From Calcarisporiella thermophila CBS 279.70 (Eukaryota > Calcarisporiellomycota): DNA of 63,481 bases. The stretch covers positions 400,543 through 464,023 of the forward strand of contig NW_027192192.1 in assembly GCF_041956535.1 (NCBI RefSeq), in the 5' to 3' direction. A model generated the notes under the pieces. It worked only from the letters and a program-made list of their open reading frames with translations, did not search any database and was not told the origin of the DNA. Made by a program: the position numbers and the translations under genes. Shown piece after piece: positions 34,281-45,288 of this stretch (position 1 is its first letter; every line of letters starts with the position of its first letter).

Positions 34281-34792
34281 ATATTTATAATATATAGCAT
34301 TTTCTACCGCCTCTGCGCGAAGGATTTTCTTCTAAAACTACCCTTGTTATATAGTATAAATTGAACTACAACTGAGAAGGCCACAGTTGCTTGCATTTCT
34401 CGATTTCTAAAGGCTATTAATTGCCTTCCTCCCTCTCTGCTTGTATCCCCTTTCTCTCTCCCCCTCTCTCGCATTTGCTCGCAGATATCTACTATTCCGT
34501 GGCGCTGACATCATATATATAGATCCTTCTAATGCTGATTTCAGCTGATCTGAATCACCCATAAATATTTAAACAAATCTCGCCTTTGTCTCTTCTTTTC
34601 TCTACTCAACAACAAAACCATGCCTTTGTTCTAATAGCCAACTTGATTAATTATACAATAAATTGTTTTTCTTTTGTATCTTCGCTCTTGTGTGTGTTGA
34701 AGAGAAAGAAAGGCTCTTTCTTGCTAATTTCTCACTTTTCTCTCATTTTCCTTTTCTGATATCATCCTCCTCTCCATTCCCTTTCAGAGATT
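34281..34792. promoter_or_regulatory. Cyclin B upstream region
   Basis: This is strongly pyrimidine-rich (CT runs at 34420-34480 and 34560-34780) and leads into the cyclin ATG. It probably holds the promoter and a long 5' leader. Confidence 0.45.
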
Positions 34793-36580
34793 ATGAGTAC
34801 GGCGAACGTCCGCCAGGTTAGCTGATCCCATTATTTTTTATAATTATCTCATCATCGTCAAGCATTCTCCTGATTTTATCAGTTTACTAATGGCAATGCT
34901 GATCATTTGTTTATTAATCTACTGAAATTAGACACGTTCCCGCACTGCGCTATTGAGGAAGGTAGCCGAGAATGATGAGAATCGGAGCATCTCTGCGCGT
35001 GATGCGCATCCAGTTCAGAAGCCAGCGGAGAAGAGGCGAACTATGGCAGAAAATGTGAGAGGGCAAAATGTAAACCACCTTTTTTGCGTAAGTCAGGTTC
35101 GATTCCTCACGCTTCAACTATTATGTAGAATGTTAATGGTAAAGAGAAACCTGGAGCGGCTGAGTCACGGATTCCCCTCCGATCCCGACGCACTGCAAAT
35201 GGAACGGCACCAACATCAACAGCCATAAGGCCTGTTCGCCAGACCACTAAAAAGGCGGCGGCGACAAAGGTGGATGCCGCTGTGCCCGCGGTCTCACGCG
35301 GAAGATCGTCTACGGCAATGGCGCCTGTAGCAACTGCCTCTATGTACGAGGAGGCTCAGGTAGTTGCTAGCACTGGCGCTGCTGTTAGGGTAGGCGCAAA
35401 GCGTTCCATTCATGCTGTGATTCAAGACTCAGGAGGAGTGGACGCTACGAAGCAACCCGCTGACGATGCCACCCTTCAGGCTGCTCGGGAGCATGAACAG
35501 GCTGAAGAATTGAACCGCCGTATTAAGCGCCAGAAGTCGCAAGATTGGGATGATTTGGACGCGGATGATGCGGATGACCCATTCATGGTGTCTGAGTACG
35601 TGGTGGATATATTCGAATACCTGCGCAAGCTGGAGGTGGGTCCATATCCCTTGGGCGCCAACAGCCTACACATCCCCTAACCCATGTCCGATAATTTTAT
35701 TCACATAGCTCGAAACCATGCCGGACCCCAATTATATGGACCGTCAAAAGGAATTAGCGTGGAAAATGCGCGGCATCCTCGTCGACTGGTTAATCGAAGT
35801 GCACGCCAAATTCAAACTTCTGCCAGAGACCCTTTTTCTCACGGTCAATATCATCGACCGATTTCTCTCGCGCAAAGAAGTCTCGCTCGTTAAGCTTCAG
35901 CTCGTCGGCATCACCGCTATGTTCATCGCAGCCAAATATGAGGAGATTGTGGCGCCCTCCATTCAGAATTTCCTCTACATGGTGGATAGCTCGTACTCGG
36001 ATGAAGAGATCCTCAAGGCGGAGCGATATGTGCTTCAGGTGCTTGGATTTAGACTCTGCTACCCGAATCCGATGAATTTTTTGCGTCGCGTCTCCAAGGC
36101 GGACAACTACGACATACAAACAAGAACGGTGGCCAAGTATCTCCTGGAGATCCCGCTGCTCGATCACCAATTCCTCAAATACCCACCCTCCATTCTCGCT
36201 GCTGCCGCTATGCTCCTCTCCCGAAAAATGCTGAATCGTAGTGAGTGGGTAAGTTGAGTTGTGAGGAGAGTGCATAGGTACCGTAGTGCCGGATTCATAT
36301 CTCACTTGCTTCATTAGGATGCCAATCTGGTGCATTATTCTTGTGGATATACGGAGGAGGACTTGAAAGAGGTGGTAGACCTTATGTTGGATTATCTGTC
36401 GAAACCGCCTCGACATACATCGTTTTTTAAAAAATATGCAAGCAAAAAGGTAATTCTTTTTTTTTTGATTTCGGAAGGGTACATGCTAACGCGACGTTCT
36501 GATCTGGGTCGACCGTATAGTTTATGAGGGCAAGCCCGTTTGTGCAGAAATGGGTCGAAGAGAACCATACGCCGAAATAA
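34793..36580 (+). CDS. G2/mitotic B-type cyclin
   Basis: The gene is multi-exon. Exon 1 encodes only MSTANVRQ and joins TRSRTALLRKVAENDENRS. This contains a destruction-box-like RTALLRKVAEN near residues 11-21, needed for APC/C-driven degradation. A basic, low-complexity region of about 150 residues follows. Then comes the cyclin box: DPFMVSEYVVDIFEYLRKLE, PDPNYMDRQKELAWKMRGIL, VDWLIEVHAKFKLLPETLFL and TVNIIDRFLSRKEV. Next is LQLVGITAMFIAAKYEEIVA, and the second cyclin fold begins at VLGFRLCYPNPMNFLRRVSK. The MRGILVDWLIEVH motif is the classic Cdk-contact signature. The last exon ends FMRASPFVQKWVEENHTPK. It activates Cdc2/Cdk1 at mitosis. Confidence 0.94.
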
Positions 36581-37099
36581 TCCCGTCCCATCCTTCCTTT
36601 CTCCTCGCCTTCTTCTTTTATATATCCCGTTTGACTTCTTTCATTCCTTTGTAAATATAAAAAAAAATCCCTTACAAAAAATGATGCTCTCGGATTCTTA
36701 TTGTTATTTTTTTTCTCCTTAAGAAAAATAAAAGTTCCTCGTGTTTGTTTGTTTTTATTGATTTATTTTATGATTTATTCATTTCTATTTTATCGTTGTT
36801 TGTGTTTAGTTATTCCTCATCTTTAGATTCATTTTATTCTCTTCATCCACTCAATGAAACGTTTAACCATTATCTTTCTCTTGTTTGCCTTCCATGCGAA
36901 AAAAGAGAAGAGGTGTAGAGGACTCCAGGCCAAATGATCACAATTAATAATATTTAAATTTTGGTGGTATTAGTACAAAGCGACGCAGAAAATAAAATGC
37001 AAGGAAAAAGAAAAAATAAACATCTAAAAAAAATTCCCTCTCGACATTTGCGGCCCTCTCCCATATAATAACCAACCTCCCAATCTCCCTATTTTTGCA
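36581..37099. terminator. Convergent 3' spacer of cyclin B and RPB7
   Basis: This is T-rich DNA then A-rich DNA, with no supported coding frame. It probably contains both polyadenylation regions. Confidence 0.4.
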
Positions 37100-37922
37100 C
37101 TATTGGCGGTCAATCACCCCTAGATAATCTTCCTTGATGGTTCCTATTGCAAACTGAAGAGAGGATGTATGCTGGTTAGTATCATTACAGAGGCCCTATA
37201 TCATTCCCATCTCAATTAATTACAATTTCTGTGGCATCCACACGAGTTCCTACGATTTTGATACGCACATGTACATCCTTTTTGATTTCCTGGAGGATAA
37301 AAAGTACACATCCAGGTAAGTTTCAAACAGAGGTATGAAATAGGGAGAGGGAAAATGGGCTTAGTAACATAGGATAGATTACCTGGTCTTCAGAGGCATA
37401 ACAAGGGGGGTTGCTATGCGGGTCAAACTTCATGTCCTGGGGTATAAGCTAAGGAAGAGAGAAAAAAGATCAATGGAGATCGATGGGCATTTTGTGGGAA
37501 AATAACCCAAAGAAAGAAAACCTACATGACTGGAAACAAAGACTTGTAGCGGTCCTACCTCGGCGAAAAATCCCATCTAAAAAGTTTGAAAGTTGTAGCA
37601 GCCAGGATCATCCAAATGGCAGCATCTAGATCTGCTCTACCTTATTGACCGTGGTCACGATTCCGTCCACAACTTCTCCTTTGAAGGGCTTGAATACGAT
37701 CGCCCGATATGTTACTCGGAACTCGGCTAACCCGCTTCCATGCAGCACTTTTCCTCGAGACATCTCAATGACATTGATGACGCTAATAATGTAACCAAAT
37801 CGGCCGGAACAAGTGCCTTCCACATTGGCGTGCAGCTCCTTGTTGATAAAGGCAGCCATATCAGGACCAAAGTAGGAGGGATGAAGCTGGATTGTGTGGA
37901 AGAGGGTTTTAACGAAGAACAT
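37100..37922 (-). CDS. RPB7: RNA polymerase II subunit Rpb7
   Basis: Rpb7 forms the stalk of RNA polymerase II with Rpb4 and binds emerging RNA. ATG 37922 starts MFFVKTLFHTIQLHPSYFGP. DMAAFINKELHANVEGTCSG, RFGYIISVINVIEMSRGKVL and FRVTYRAIVFKPFKGEVVDG follow, the conserved RNP-like fold. Small exons then give MGFFAEVGPLQVFVSSH, LIPQDMKFDPHSNPPCYASE, DQ with EIKKDVHVRIKIVGTRVDAT, and FAIGTIKEDYLGVIDRQ. The last parts form the S1 RNA-binding domain. The stop TAG is at 37100. The whole family length (about 170 residues) is accounted for. Confidence 0.94.
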
Positions 37923-39223
37923 TATGGAGTTGGTGAGAGAGGGAGATCGCGATCAAAGAACTTTTTCTCTCTCGGCCCAAGTGTCCGATTGATTGTGTTG
38001 TGGCTTAGCATTTTACAATGGGACTCTACTTTTATTTGCGAAAGAAAAAGAAATCACCATAGACGAATAACCAGACCACTTTTGGTTAACCAGACGGGAT
38101 TTTTCACGAATAATTCAGTTTATATTTTTCTGTGCAAACGCAAGCGACGCACATGCATTTGAGAATCTTCAGTGCACATTAACTTTGTTATTAGGCGATA
38201 GCAGAGGCACAAAATCGAGCTTTAGAGGAGGTGTTGCGCCCACCTCGAAGGTGGGTGAAAACACACAAATCTCTCCAGCTATCACTGCGGTATATTCTTG
38301 CAAGCTGGGCAATTAGCAGGAGCATATCTCCTAACAACACAGTGTTTTCGGTCTCCCTATCTCCAGTATATCACCGACTCGGGCACTATGCTTTATGCAA
38401 CTTCCAAATCTTCGATTGAGAATGCTGGCTTTCTGGGCTGCGCTAAGAGTTACGAGAAGACATTATTCGCCAGAAGTGGCTGAACGCAGTATTTTTCTGA
38501 AGGAATGCCGGGCACCTTCTCGACGGGATACCCGAGAGAGGCCCGAGAGAAGGAGGCTATCTGTCGAGGGGGAAGTGGAGGTAGCAAACAAGTTCAGGGG
38601 GTTAGAGAGAGGAAGAGTGGCGAAGCAGCAGTGGGCCCCGTTACACGCTCCTGAAGGAAGCTTTCAAAATCATACGACGGCGCTATTCATAGAAAAGGCC
38701 CAGAAGGCATTTCCTTAACGGGATCGGGCAAGATAAAATTAAAATTAAAGCTCTCAAAGACAAGCTACGGCCTTTCAAGCATCACGCTATCCTCGGCCCT
38801 AGAGTATGGTCCTTCCCCCGCCCGCGCTTCGGCTGGGAACGGGAGGGCGGCCCAGCATCCCTGAGTCAGCCGTCATTAGCGTGCAGAAATTGCTTTGAAA
38901 CTACGTTTGGATTCCAGCTACTAGTCTAATCCCGCCTCTAAGCCTCCCATGGAACCTCGACCAATGGCGGGCCTAACCTAAGGTTATATTTAGAACCGTT
39001 GGAGGCGGCCCTAGATGACTAGGTTGCAAATATAAATTTTAGCACCCATTTCTGCCATTGTCCTTCTGTGCATCCTACATCGATTCTTTCTGAGATTTAT
39101 TGTTGCTTTCTTTTGGCTGCTCCGGACTCGCATACATCTCTTAATACGAGTGGAAGTCGTGCGCATCGGATGCTACTCTGCTTTTTCACATCCCCATCAT
39201 CCACCCATTAGACAAACTACTTG
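37923..39223. other. 1.3-kb interval upstream of glyoxal oxidase
   Basis: This holds the RPB7 promoter on the left and the glyoxal oxidase promoter on the right, with a TATA-like AAATATAAATTTT near 39028. The middle (38480-38960) is GC-rich and purine-biased. It carries an arginine-rich frame (38395-38718) with no domain, which I do not believe codes. Confidence 0.4.
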
Positions 39224-40949
39224 ATGAGATTCATCTGCGCATTTTGCATCGCCCTTGCGGCATCTGCCCTAGCTTCGCCAACCGTTGACGATCTTGTTCG
39301 TCGAAATAACATACAAAGGCGCCCGGAGACCTACATCGAGGAGGACAGCAGTACCAATGCAAACTTCATCGAACGCGATCCGAAGATTGCTGGCAAATTT
39401 GAGATTACCGGAAGTTCAGGCGTCGCTGCCATGCATGTGGTGCTAGCCAACGAGAACAAAGTCCTTTTCCTTGACAAGGGTAGACACTCATGCCAGCCGA
39501 ATGAACTAATTGCTCTAGACTAACGCACTCTAATTCTAAATTCTAGCTGAAAGAAATGAAGCCATGTTTGATGATGGGACCTTCGCCTGGTCGTCTGAGT
39601 ACGATTTCCGCACCCATCAATATCGCGCATTGCGCCTGATGACCAATACTTTTTGCTCAGGCGGCTCTTTCCTCGGCAATGGCACCTTCATCTCAACAGG
39701 AGGAGCTGAAAGTCGCAGCGTGTGGAAGGCAGGGAACGGGTTCCAGTCGATTCGGCAGTTCGAGCCTTGTCTCGATCAATCCTGTAAATGGGTCGAATTC
39801 AAAACCGGAAAAATGACGGGAAACCGCTGGTACCCCACGGTCACCCAGCTGCCAGAGGGTAATCTGTTGATCATGGGCGGAAGCACGAAAGGGACTGCGG
39901 TCAATCGCGCTGAGGTCAACAATCCTACCTACGAGTTCTGGCCATCCCAGGGCGACGAAGTATATTTCGACTTCCTTGTAGAGACGCTGCCCCACAACCT
40001 TTATCCAAATGTGCACCTCCTTCCCAACGGCCTGCTGTGGGTGTTTGCAAACACCAAGTCCATCCTGTTCGACTACAAGCGCAACGAGGTCGTCAAGCGC
40101 CTGCCCAACATTCCCGGATCCCCGCGTTCATACCCCCTCACTGGCTCATCCGTCCTCTTCCCCCTAGATCCCGCCAACAACTACGAGCCGGAGATTATGC
40201 TGTGCGGAGGAACCCCCGTGGTCAAGACCTACTCCGAGGCGGAGGATACGTGCGGCAGAATTAAGCCGCTTGCGGAGAAACCCCAGTGGGAGATGGAGAA
40301 GTTCCCGTTTCCACGGGTCATGCCCGACTCGATGGTGATGGCGGACGGGCGCATTATCTGGATGAATGGCTGCTTCAAGGGGTATGCGGGTTGGGAGCGC
40401 GGCTCGGATGCCGTCTACACCTCACTCATTTACGACCCCAAGGCGCCCAAGGGTCAGGGCTGGACCATCGGCGCTGATTCCACTGTCGCCCGTATGTATC
40501 ATTCGGTCGCCATCTTGGTTCCAACTGGCCAAATTCTTGTGGCTGGCTCCAACATGCACCGCGAGCAGCAAATGACCGGCAAGTACCCAACCGAATACCG
40601 AGTCGAGATGTACAACCCGCCGTACCTGTTCACGGACCAGCCTCGGCCTGAGATCCTCAAGGCGCCGAAAGAAGTGACTCTCGGCGAGGAATACACACTA
40701 CTGATCGACTTGAAGGGCGTCAATGTCGGAGAGATCAAGGCTGCCCTTGTTAATTCTGGCTTTGTGACCCACTCTACCCACATGTCGGCACGACATGTAT
40801 GGTTGATCAGCAAGCTCGATGAAGAGGGCGGCCAGTTGACCATTCGGATGCCACCTAATGCCAACCTATTCCCACCCGGCCCCGGATGGATCTATGTATT
40901 GCATAACGGAGTCCCCGCAGAGGCGAAGCATGTGATGGTCCGTGTGTAG
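39224..40949 (+). CDS. Secreted glyoxal oxidase (copper radical oxidase)
   Basis: Two exons (39224-39479, 39547-40949) join in phase as FLDK/AERNEAMFDDG, giving 552 residues. A signal peptide is clear (MRFICAFCIALAASALA). This is an extracellular copper-radical oxidase that turns aldehydes such as glyoxal and methylglyoxal into acids, making H2O2. The expected metal and cofactor residues are visible. TNTFCSGGSF holds the Cys that crosslinks to Tyr, and NRWYPTVTQLP holds that Tyr. RMYHSVAI holds the axial Tyr and a His, and FVTHSTHMSARHV the last His. A beta-propeller galactose-oxidase N domain and a C-terminal DUF1929 domain (NPPYLFTDQPRPEI to the end) are present. No WSC carbohydrate-binding domains are attached. 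In wood decay the enzyme feeds peroxidases, but none is seen here. Confidence 0.93.
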
Positions 40950-41538
40950 AAGAGAGAGAGAAAAAAATACATCTATACACATATAAGAGTATACTCTAGA
41001 TATCTTGTTTTTTCCTTATTTTCCCTAATTGATTTTAATTCTCAATGCTCCTCATTTTTCTTTTATATAAATGTTATCATATCTATGCTATATATATTTT
41101 TTGGGAGTGGAAGGGTATCTTTGCCGACTCCCGGTTGTATTTAACCTGTCTTGTTTTCCAGCTGGGAAGATGATGTCGACTCTCCTTGCTTACCCACGTT
41201 CCCTCCCTTTTATCTTATTTGGCTTCGGACTCTTCCCTTTTCTACATAGTTCCCTCCTTACTCTCTCTTTCGTTTTTCCCCTCCGGGATTAAAATGCATA
41301 TATAATGTTAACCTTAATAAAAACCAAAATGATCAAAGAACACCTCATCCCACATCCTCCTTGAAAGAAAATAGCCAGAGTTGAGATTGCTAAGCTTGCA
41401 GGGCTTTGCCAATGGATGCCGGCCATACCAAAGTGTCCTACCAATGTGACCTTTTTGATCTCGCTACTCTGATGTTCTAAATATATTTGCTAGTTACGAC
41501 TTGGGAAGTATTAATCCTTTCAGTCGAAAGATATTGTA
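40950..41538. other. Spacer between glyoxal oxidase and orphan gene
   Basis: This is an AT- and T-rich 3' region followed by the orphan gene's promoter. I see no supported gene. Confidence 0.4.
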
Positions 41539-42027
41539 ATGACAGATTTACACAAGAAAGACTCTATGACTACTGCACCAGTAAATAAAGGGAATGGAAT
41601 AGTTATAGAGATACTTGTGGACGCTCTAGCATCCATTAACCTTAGCGACACCCATGTGCTCGATCCAATATGTTTTCGAATAGATTACTCTGATAATTTC
41701 AAATGGGATGAGCTCAAGTCAAAGACGAAAGAGGGAGAATTCGAATGTTATCTGGACTACAAGGAGGGCGAAATCTTTGAAAATGTATCTATGAATGTGT
41801 TGGCCGATGCCCTCGAGACCACCCAATATCCGTACAATTTTTTTGTTATTTCGGATTTTAGAACGATGCAAGATGAAACATTTGTTGTGGTTGATTTAGA
41901 GTCAAGAGAATACTTTCGTGTTCATGTTTTACACTTGTGGGACCCAGCTTGCAATTTAGCTATCAGCAATATGGATTTTGAAGAGTATGCTGACAGACTC
42001 GATAATAATGGAGTCTACATATACTGA
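41539..42027 (+). CDS. Orphan acidic 162-residue protein, possibly SUKH-like
   Basis: This is a single-exon frame with ATG 41539 and no signal peptide or membrane segment. It is acidic, with alternating beta-like stretches (GIVIEILVDALASI, NFFVISDFRTMQ, TFVVVDLESREYFRVHVL) and a terminal helix (MDFEEYADRLDNNG). I do not recognise a family. The order of a helix, then a strand with VDL, then a late F-E-E-Y helix is reminiscent of the SUKH/Smi1 fold, in which a sFeefl helix closes the domain. This is only pattern resemblance. Codon usage is more AT-rich than in the glyoxal oxidase upstream. Confidence 0.6.
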   Translation: MTDLHKKDSMTTAPVNKGNGIVIEILVDALASINLSDTHVLDPICFRIDYSDNFKWDELKSKTKEGEFECYLDYKEGEIFENVSMNVLADALETTQYPYNFFVISDFRTMQDETFVVVDLESREYFRVHVLHLWDPACNLAISNMDFEEYADRLDNNGVYIY

Positions 42028-42540
42028 CATTCTCTTCACTCTATCGGGGTCGTTCGTCCAAGTTTGTGGGAGCGTTGTCACATCGGCAATGACAACTGAT
42101 TTTGAAGACTTGCTCGAGACTATTTTTACGTTTCCACTATGAATTCGCGTGTAAGATCATATTCATAGAATGTGAAAAATAAACAATAGAACACTCATGT
42201 ATATAAAATGGTTTTTACTGAATGCTGATTTATACTCGCTATCCTTATACTTCATAAATGATCGTGTCTCCTCTCCTCCCCTTTTCTATGGACTTTTTCA
42301 ATCAGAAGTGTTGCTTTGAGAGAGTTCATCAGCTGTAGAGGAAATTACACTGTAGAAAAACAAAGAATACTTTTATTGCCACCATATACTCCCTTATTGA
42401 GCTCAACCACACCTGTAAAAGTGATGCTTGGCGCAGTAATTATTGGATTTATTCCATGTGAAAACGGTTAATTAATCATTTATGGTTTGTTAAGAACAAG
42501 CTATGGTACTAAAAGCTGATAATTTACCCTTGAAACATCA
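42028..42540. other. Spacer upstream of Pex30-type gene
   Basis: This is AT-rich with no coding frame. It holds the orphan 3' region and the promoter of the peroxin gene. Confidence 0.4.
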
Positions 42541-43804
42541 ATGACCACAGCTACAAAAGATCACTCGAGTTCAGATCAACCTGATCTTCTCACCACCCTT
42601 CCTACGCCTGTCTCTCGCATGCTATTGCATTCGCGTCCGTTGGTGCGAGCTTTGCTTTACGTGTACCAAATCTTGGCATGGACGACGAATCCCAGCGAAA
42701 GTATGCTTTTGGTCCTTACTTGGTGGTGCGTGTGTTTGTGGGGAAAGTGGCTTTTAGTTTTTGGGATTCCAATGGTGTGGGTTGGCGCTATTGTGCTGAA
42801 GTGGTTGCGAGGCGAAAGCGATGAACTACGTGGTGAGTATTCCTTATTATGAACTTTCGCTTCTTTTTTATAGGGTGCATTACTAAATACATATTTACTT
42901 TTACATATCAATTCCAGAAAGTCATCCCCCTGCTCTGACGCATCAATCTTTGCAACAATCCATTGATGATATAGAGTTGCTCAACAAGCGAATAAAAAAT
43001 GTTCATAGTGTCTTCCGCAAGTATTATCTTGCGTGCACGCGCTTTGAAAGCTTCGTGATGGTTGTCGCTCTCGTTCCTCTGTGGTGGATTGCAACGTGGC
43101 TTATCCCCATGAACATTGTACTACTAATACTTGGCACCATTGCACTGACATGGTATAGCCCGTGGATGATGTTTCTTCGATGGGTGGGTGAGCCCCCATT
43201 ACGCTTTGTGATATCGAAGTTGGTATCCCGAACAAGGCTCTTTGGACGTCGAAGAGGTGCAGAGGAAATGGCTGCCCTGGCCGTGGCAGAAAAAGAAAAA
43301 GAGAAGGAGAAACAACAAGCCGGCGGAGACAGCGATAAGGAGGAGCAGGAGCTCGTGTTCCAATTTACTCTTTTTGAGAACCAGCGGTGGTGGGTTGGAG
43401 TTGGGTGGACATCGATGCTTCTCCCGACCGAGCGGCCGTCTTGGTCCGACGAATACGACGAGGCAACCAACCCCAAAGAACAATTCCAGCTCCCGCCCCC
43501 TACAACCAGCCTGACCGCCTCTCCCACTCAGCCCGAATTCATGATACAAACCCGCACTGAATGGCAATGGGTGGACCCCGAGTGGCGAGTGAGCATACCT
43601 GAGCCCCACGAGAAGAAAACCGAGAAGAAGCGGGTACGGAAGGAAGATTTGGCCGATGCAGACGGCTGGGAATACGCAGATAACTATTGGAGAGGATTCA
43701 AGGGGAGATCAACGGTACGATCGTATACGCGCCGACGGCGGTGGGTACGATCAGCACGATTAGTTGAAGTGGTGGAAAAAGTGCCCAAACCTCGTGTTTC
43801 ATGA
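42541..43804 (+). CDS. Pex28-32 family peroxin with dysferlin (DysF) domain
   Basis: Two exons (42541-42832, 42918-43804) join as DELR/ESHPPALTHQSL, giving 392 residues. The N-terminal half is the Pex24 membrane domain. Its helices include SMLLVLTWWCVCLWGKWLLV and WVGAIVLKWL, then VMVVALVPLWWIATWLIPM and IVLLILGTIALTWYSPWMM. The C-terminal half has DysF-type motifs, FENQRWWVGVGWTSMLLPTE (DysFN) and DGWEYADNYWRGFKG (DysFC), whose WW/RW pairs are diagnostic. Yeast Pex30-type proteins shape ER subdomains where peroxisomes and lipid droplets bud. A Glu/Lys-rich linker (43270-43340) separates the halves. The final basic RRRRWVRSARLVE also fits the DysFC end. Confidence 0.9.
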
Positions 43805-44019
43805 GGATTCTCGCGCGGGCTTATCCTGCTTCTATTGTTGTGTTTGTAACATTATCCAGCTATTTTATGATTTTTTTTCCAATATCTGCTTTGTTTTTTA
43901 TTTTTTATTTTTTATTTTTATATTGTTCTTCTCTTTATAAAAGTAAAGGTAAAAACACAAGAAGAAATAGGGTATTTATCGGATATACTGTAAATATATG
44001 AAGTGGTGCATAATAATGA

Positions 44020-44815
44020 TTAGACCGAATGCTCGTAGAGCTTGAGGGTTCGCTCTATCGATTCATCCTCTTGTGCCCCTTGTATAAAGTCCTGTAGACT
44101 CAGTTTGCCGTCGTGATCCTAAACTCAAGAGGATGAGTTGCTTTTGATCTGTCCACTATACTACAACTTTACCTTGTCCATGAGCATGAATATTTTTTCA
44201 ACCCGCTTTTCAGGCGTGTCCTCGTCCACAGGCATTCGCACCATCCCTCCCACCATCCGATAGATTGCAGACATGACCTCGAGCATTTCCTCCTTGGTGA
44301 TGTATCCATCACAATCCGTGTCATAGAGTTTGAAAGCCCCTATAAAATATAAGGGGAATAATTAGAGTGGGAAAGAATATCAATACATGCACGGGCCCGC
44401 GAGAACCCATATACTTACACCGCAGTTTTTTATCCCTGCTCCCTCTGGAACACACTGATAGAACCTTCATGAATTCTCCAAAAACTATGCTATTATTTCT
44501 GTCTTCATCGAATGCATCGAATACGATTCGAGCAAACGGCGCTGGATCTCCAAATGGGAAAAATTTGGCAAAAATCTCGATGAATGTCTCATATGAAAGG
44601 CGGCCTTGGGGGCAACTCAGCAGAAAATGGCGGTACCACTGTTTGAGCTCCTTCTCTTTAACTGTGACAAAGGATTAGCACAAGAATCGATGCCACTCAT
44701 TTCCCTACTTACAATCCGTTTCGCTTTGTAAGATGTCTAGTTCTTCGGGTGTGAGTTTGTTTTGGGACTTTCCAACTAATGAGGATATTAGAGTGCTTAA
44801 CCTCCTTTGTCTCAT
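44020..44815 (-). CDS. NCS1: Neuronal calcium sensor 1 / frequenin
   Basis: This is an EF-hand protein that in yeast (Frq1) activates phosphatidylinositol 4-kinase. Exons give [40 protein letters not shown] and [22 protein letters not shown]2 is [14 protein letters not shown]3 [12 protein letters not shown] and EF4 [14 protein letters not shown]1 is degenerate (CPQG), as in the family. The helix [20 protein letters not shown] is diagnostic. The stop is at 44020, after TLKLYEHSV. The family starts MGK-S and is N-myristoylated. Here the open frame reaches an ATG at 44815 that adds [13 protein letters not shown] before VGKSQNKL. The acceptor-like CTCATTAG just before TTGGAAAG suggests a missed first exon supplying MG, but I could not find it. 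Confidence 0.88.
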
Positions 44816-45288
44816 TTTCTCGATTAGAGCGATGAACTGTATAAAAAAGACTCTTTAAAAACTTGAGGCCATTAAAAGAGAGTCACGTTCTCTATTCAGA
44901 ATGCTGCATTATCGATTTCAGGCGGGTCCGCTAATTCTTTCAATTTTTAATTTTTAATCTCCTAACCTATTACTCCTGGAAATGTGATCCCCTATGAGCA
45001 GCCAAGATACTCTCGAAAATTTGAATTGACCAATGGATACATCAAATAGACACGATATTTAGCAGACTACTACTTATTTTCAACATAAAGGCTAACTAGT
45101 TTTCCACGTATTCAATCTATTCCTCTATTTGTTGAATATACAATAAAAAATGGGTGGAAACATAATGCATCAAAAGAGATTGCTCTCCAACATCGAACGC
45201 CTTATACCCTACATCACCCTAATTGCCTTGATATATTTTTAATTCCGCCTTTTGTCCTCCTTCTCCGTTAGCTACTTCTTTCCTCTCT
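44816..45288. other. Spacer between HEM13 3' end and NCS-1 5' end
   Basis: Both genes run on the minus strand. This would hold the NCS-1 promoter and probably its missing first exon. No clear candidate is visible. Confidence 0.4.

Noticed and set aside
38231-38718. Arginine-rich plus-strand frames upstream of glyoxal oxidase
   Set aside because: They have biased composition from a GC/purine-rich patch, no motif and no homologue that I recognise.
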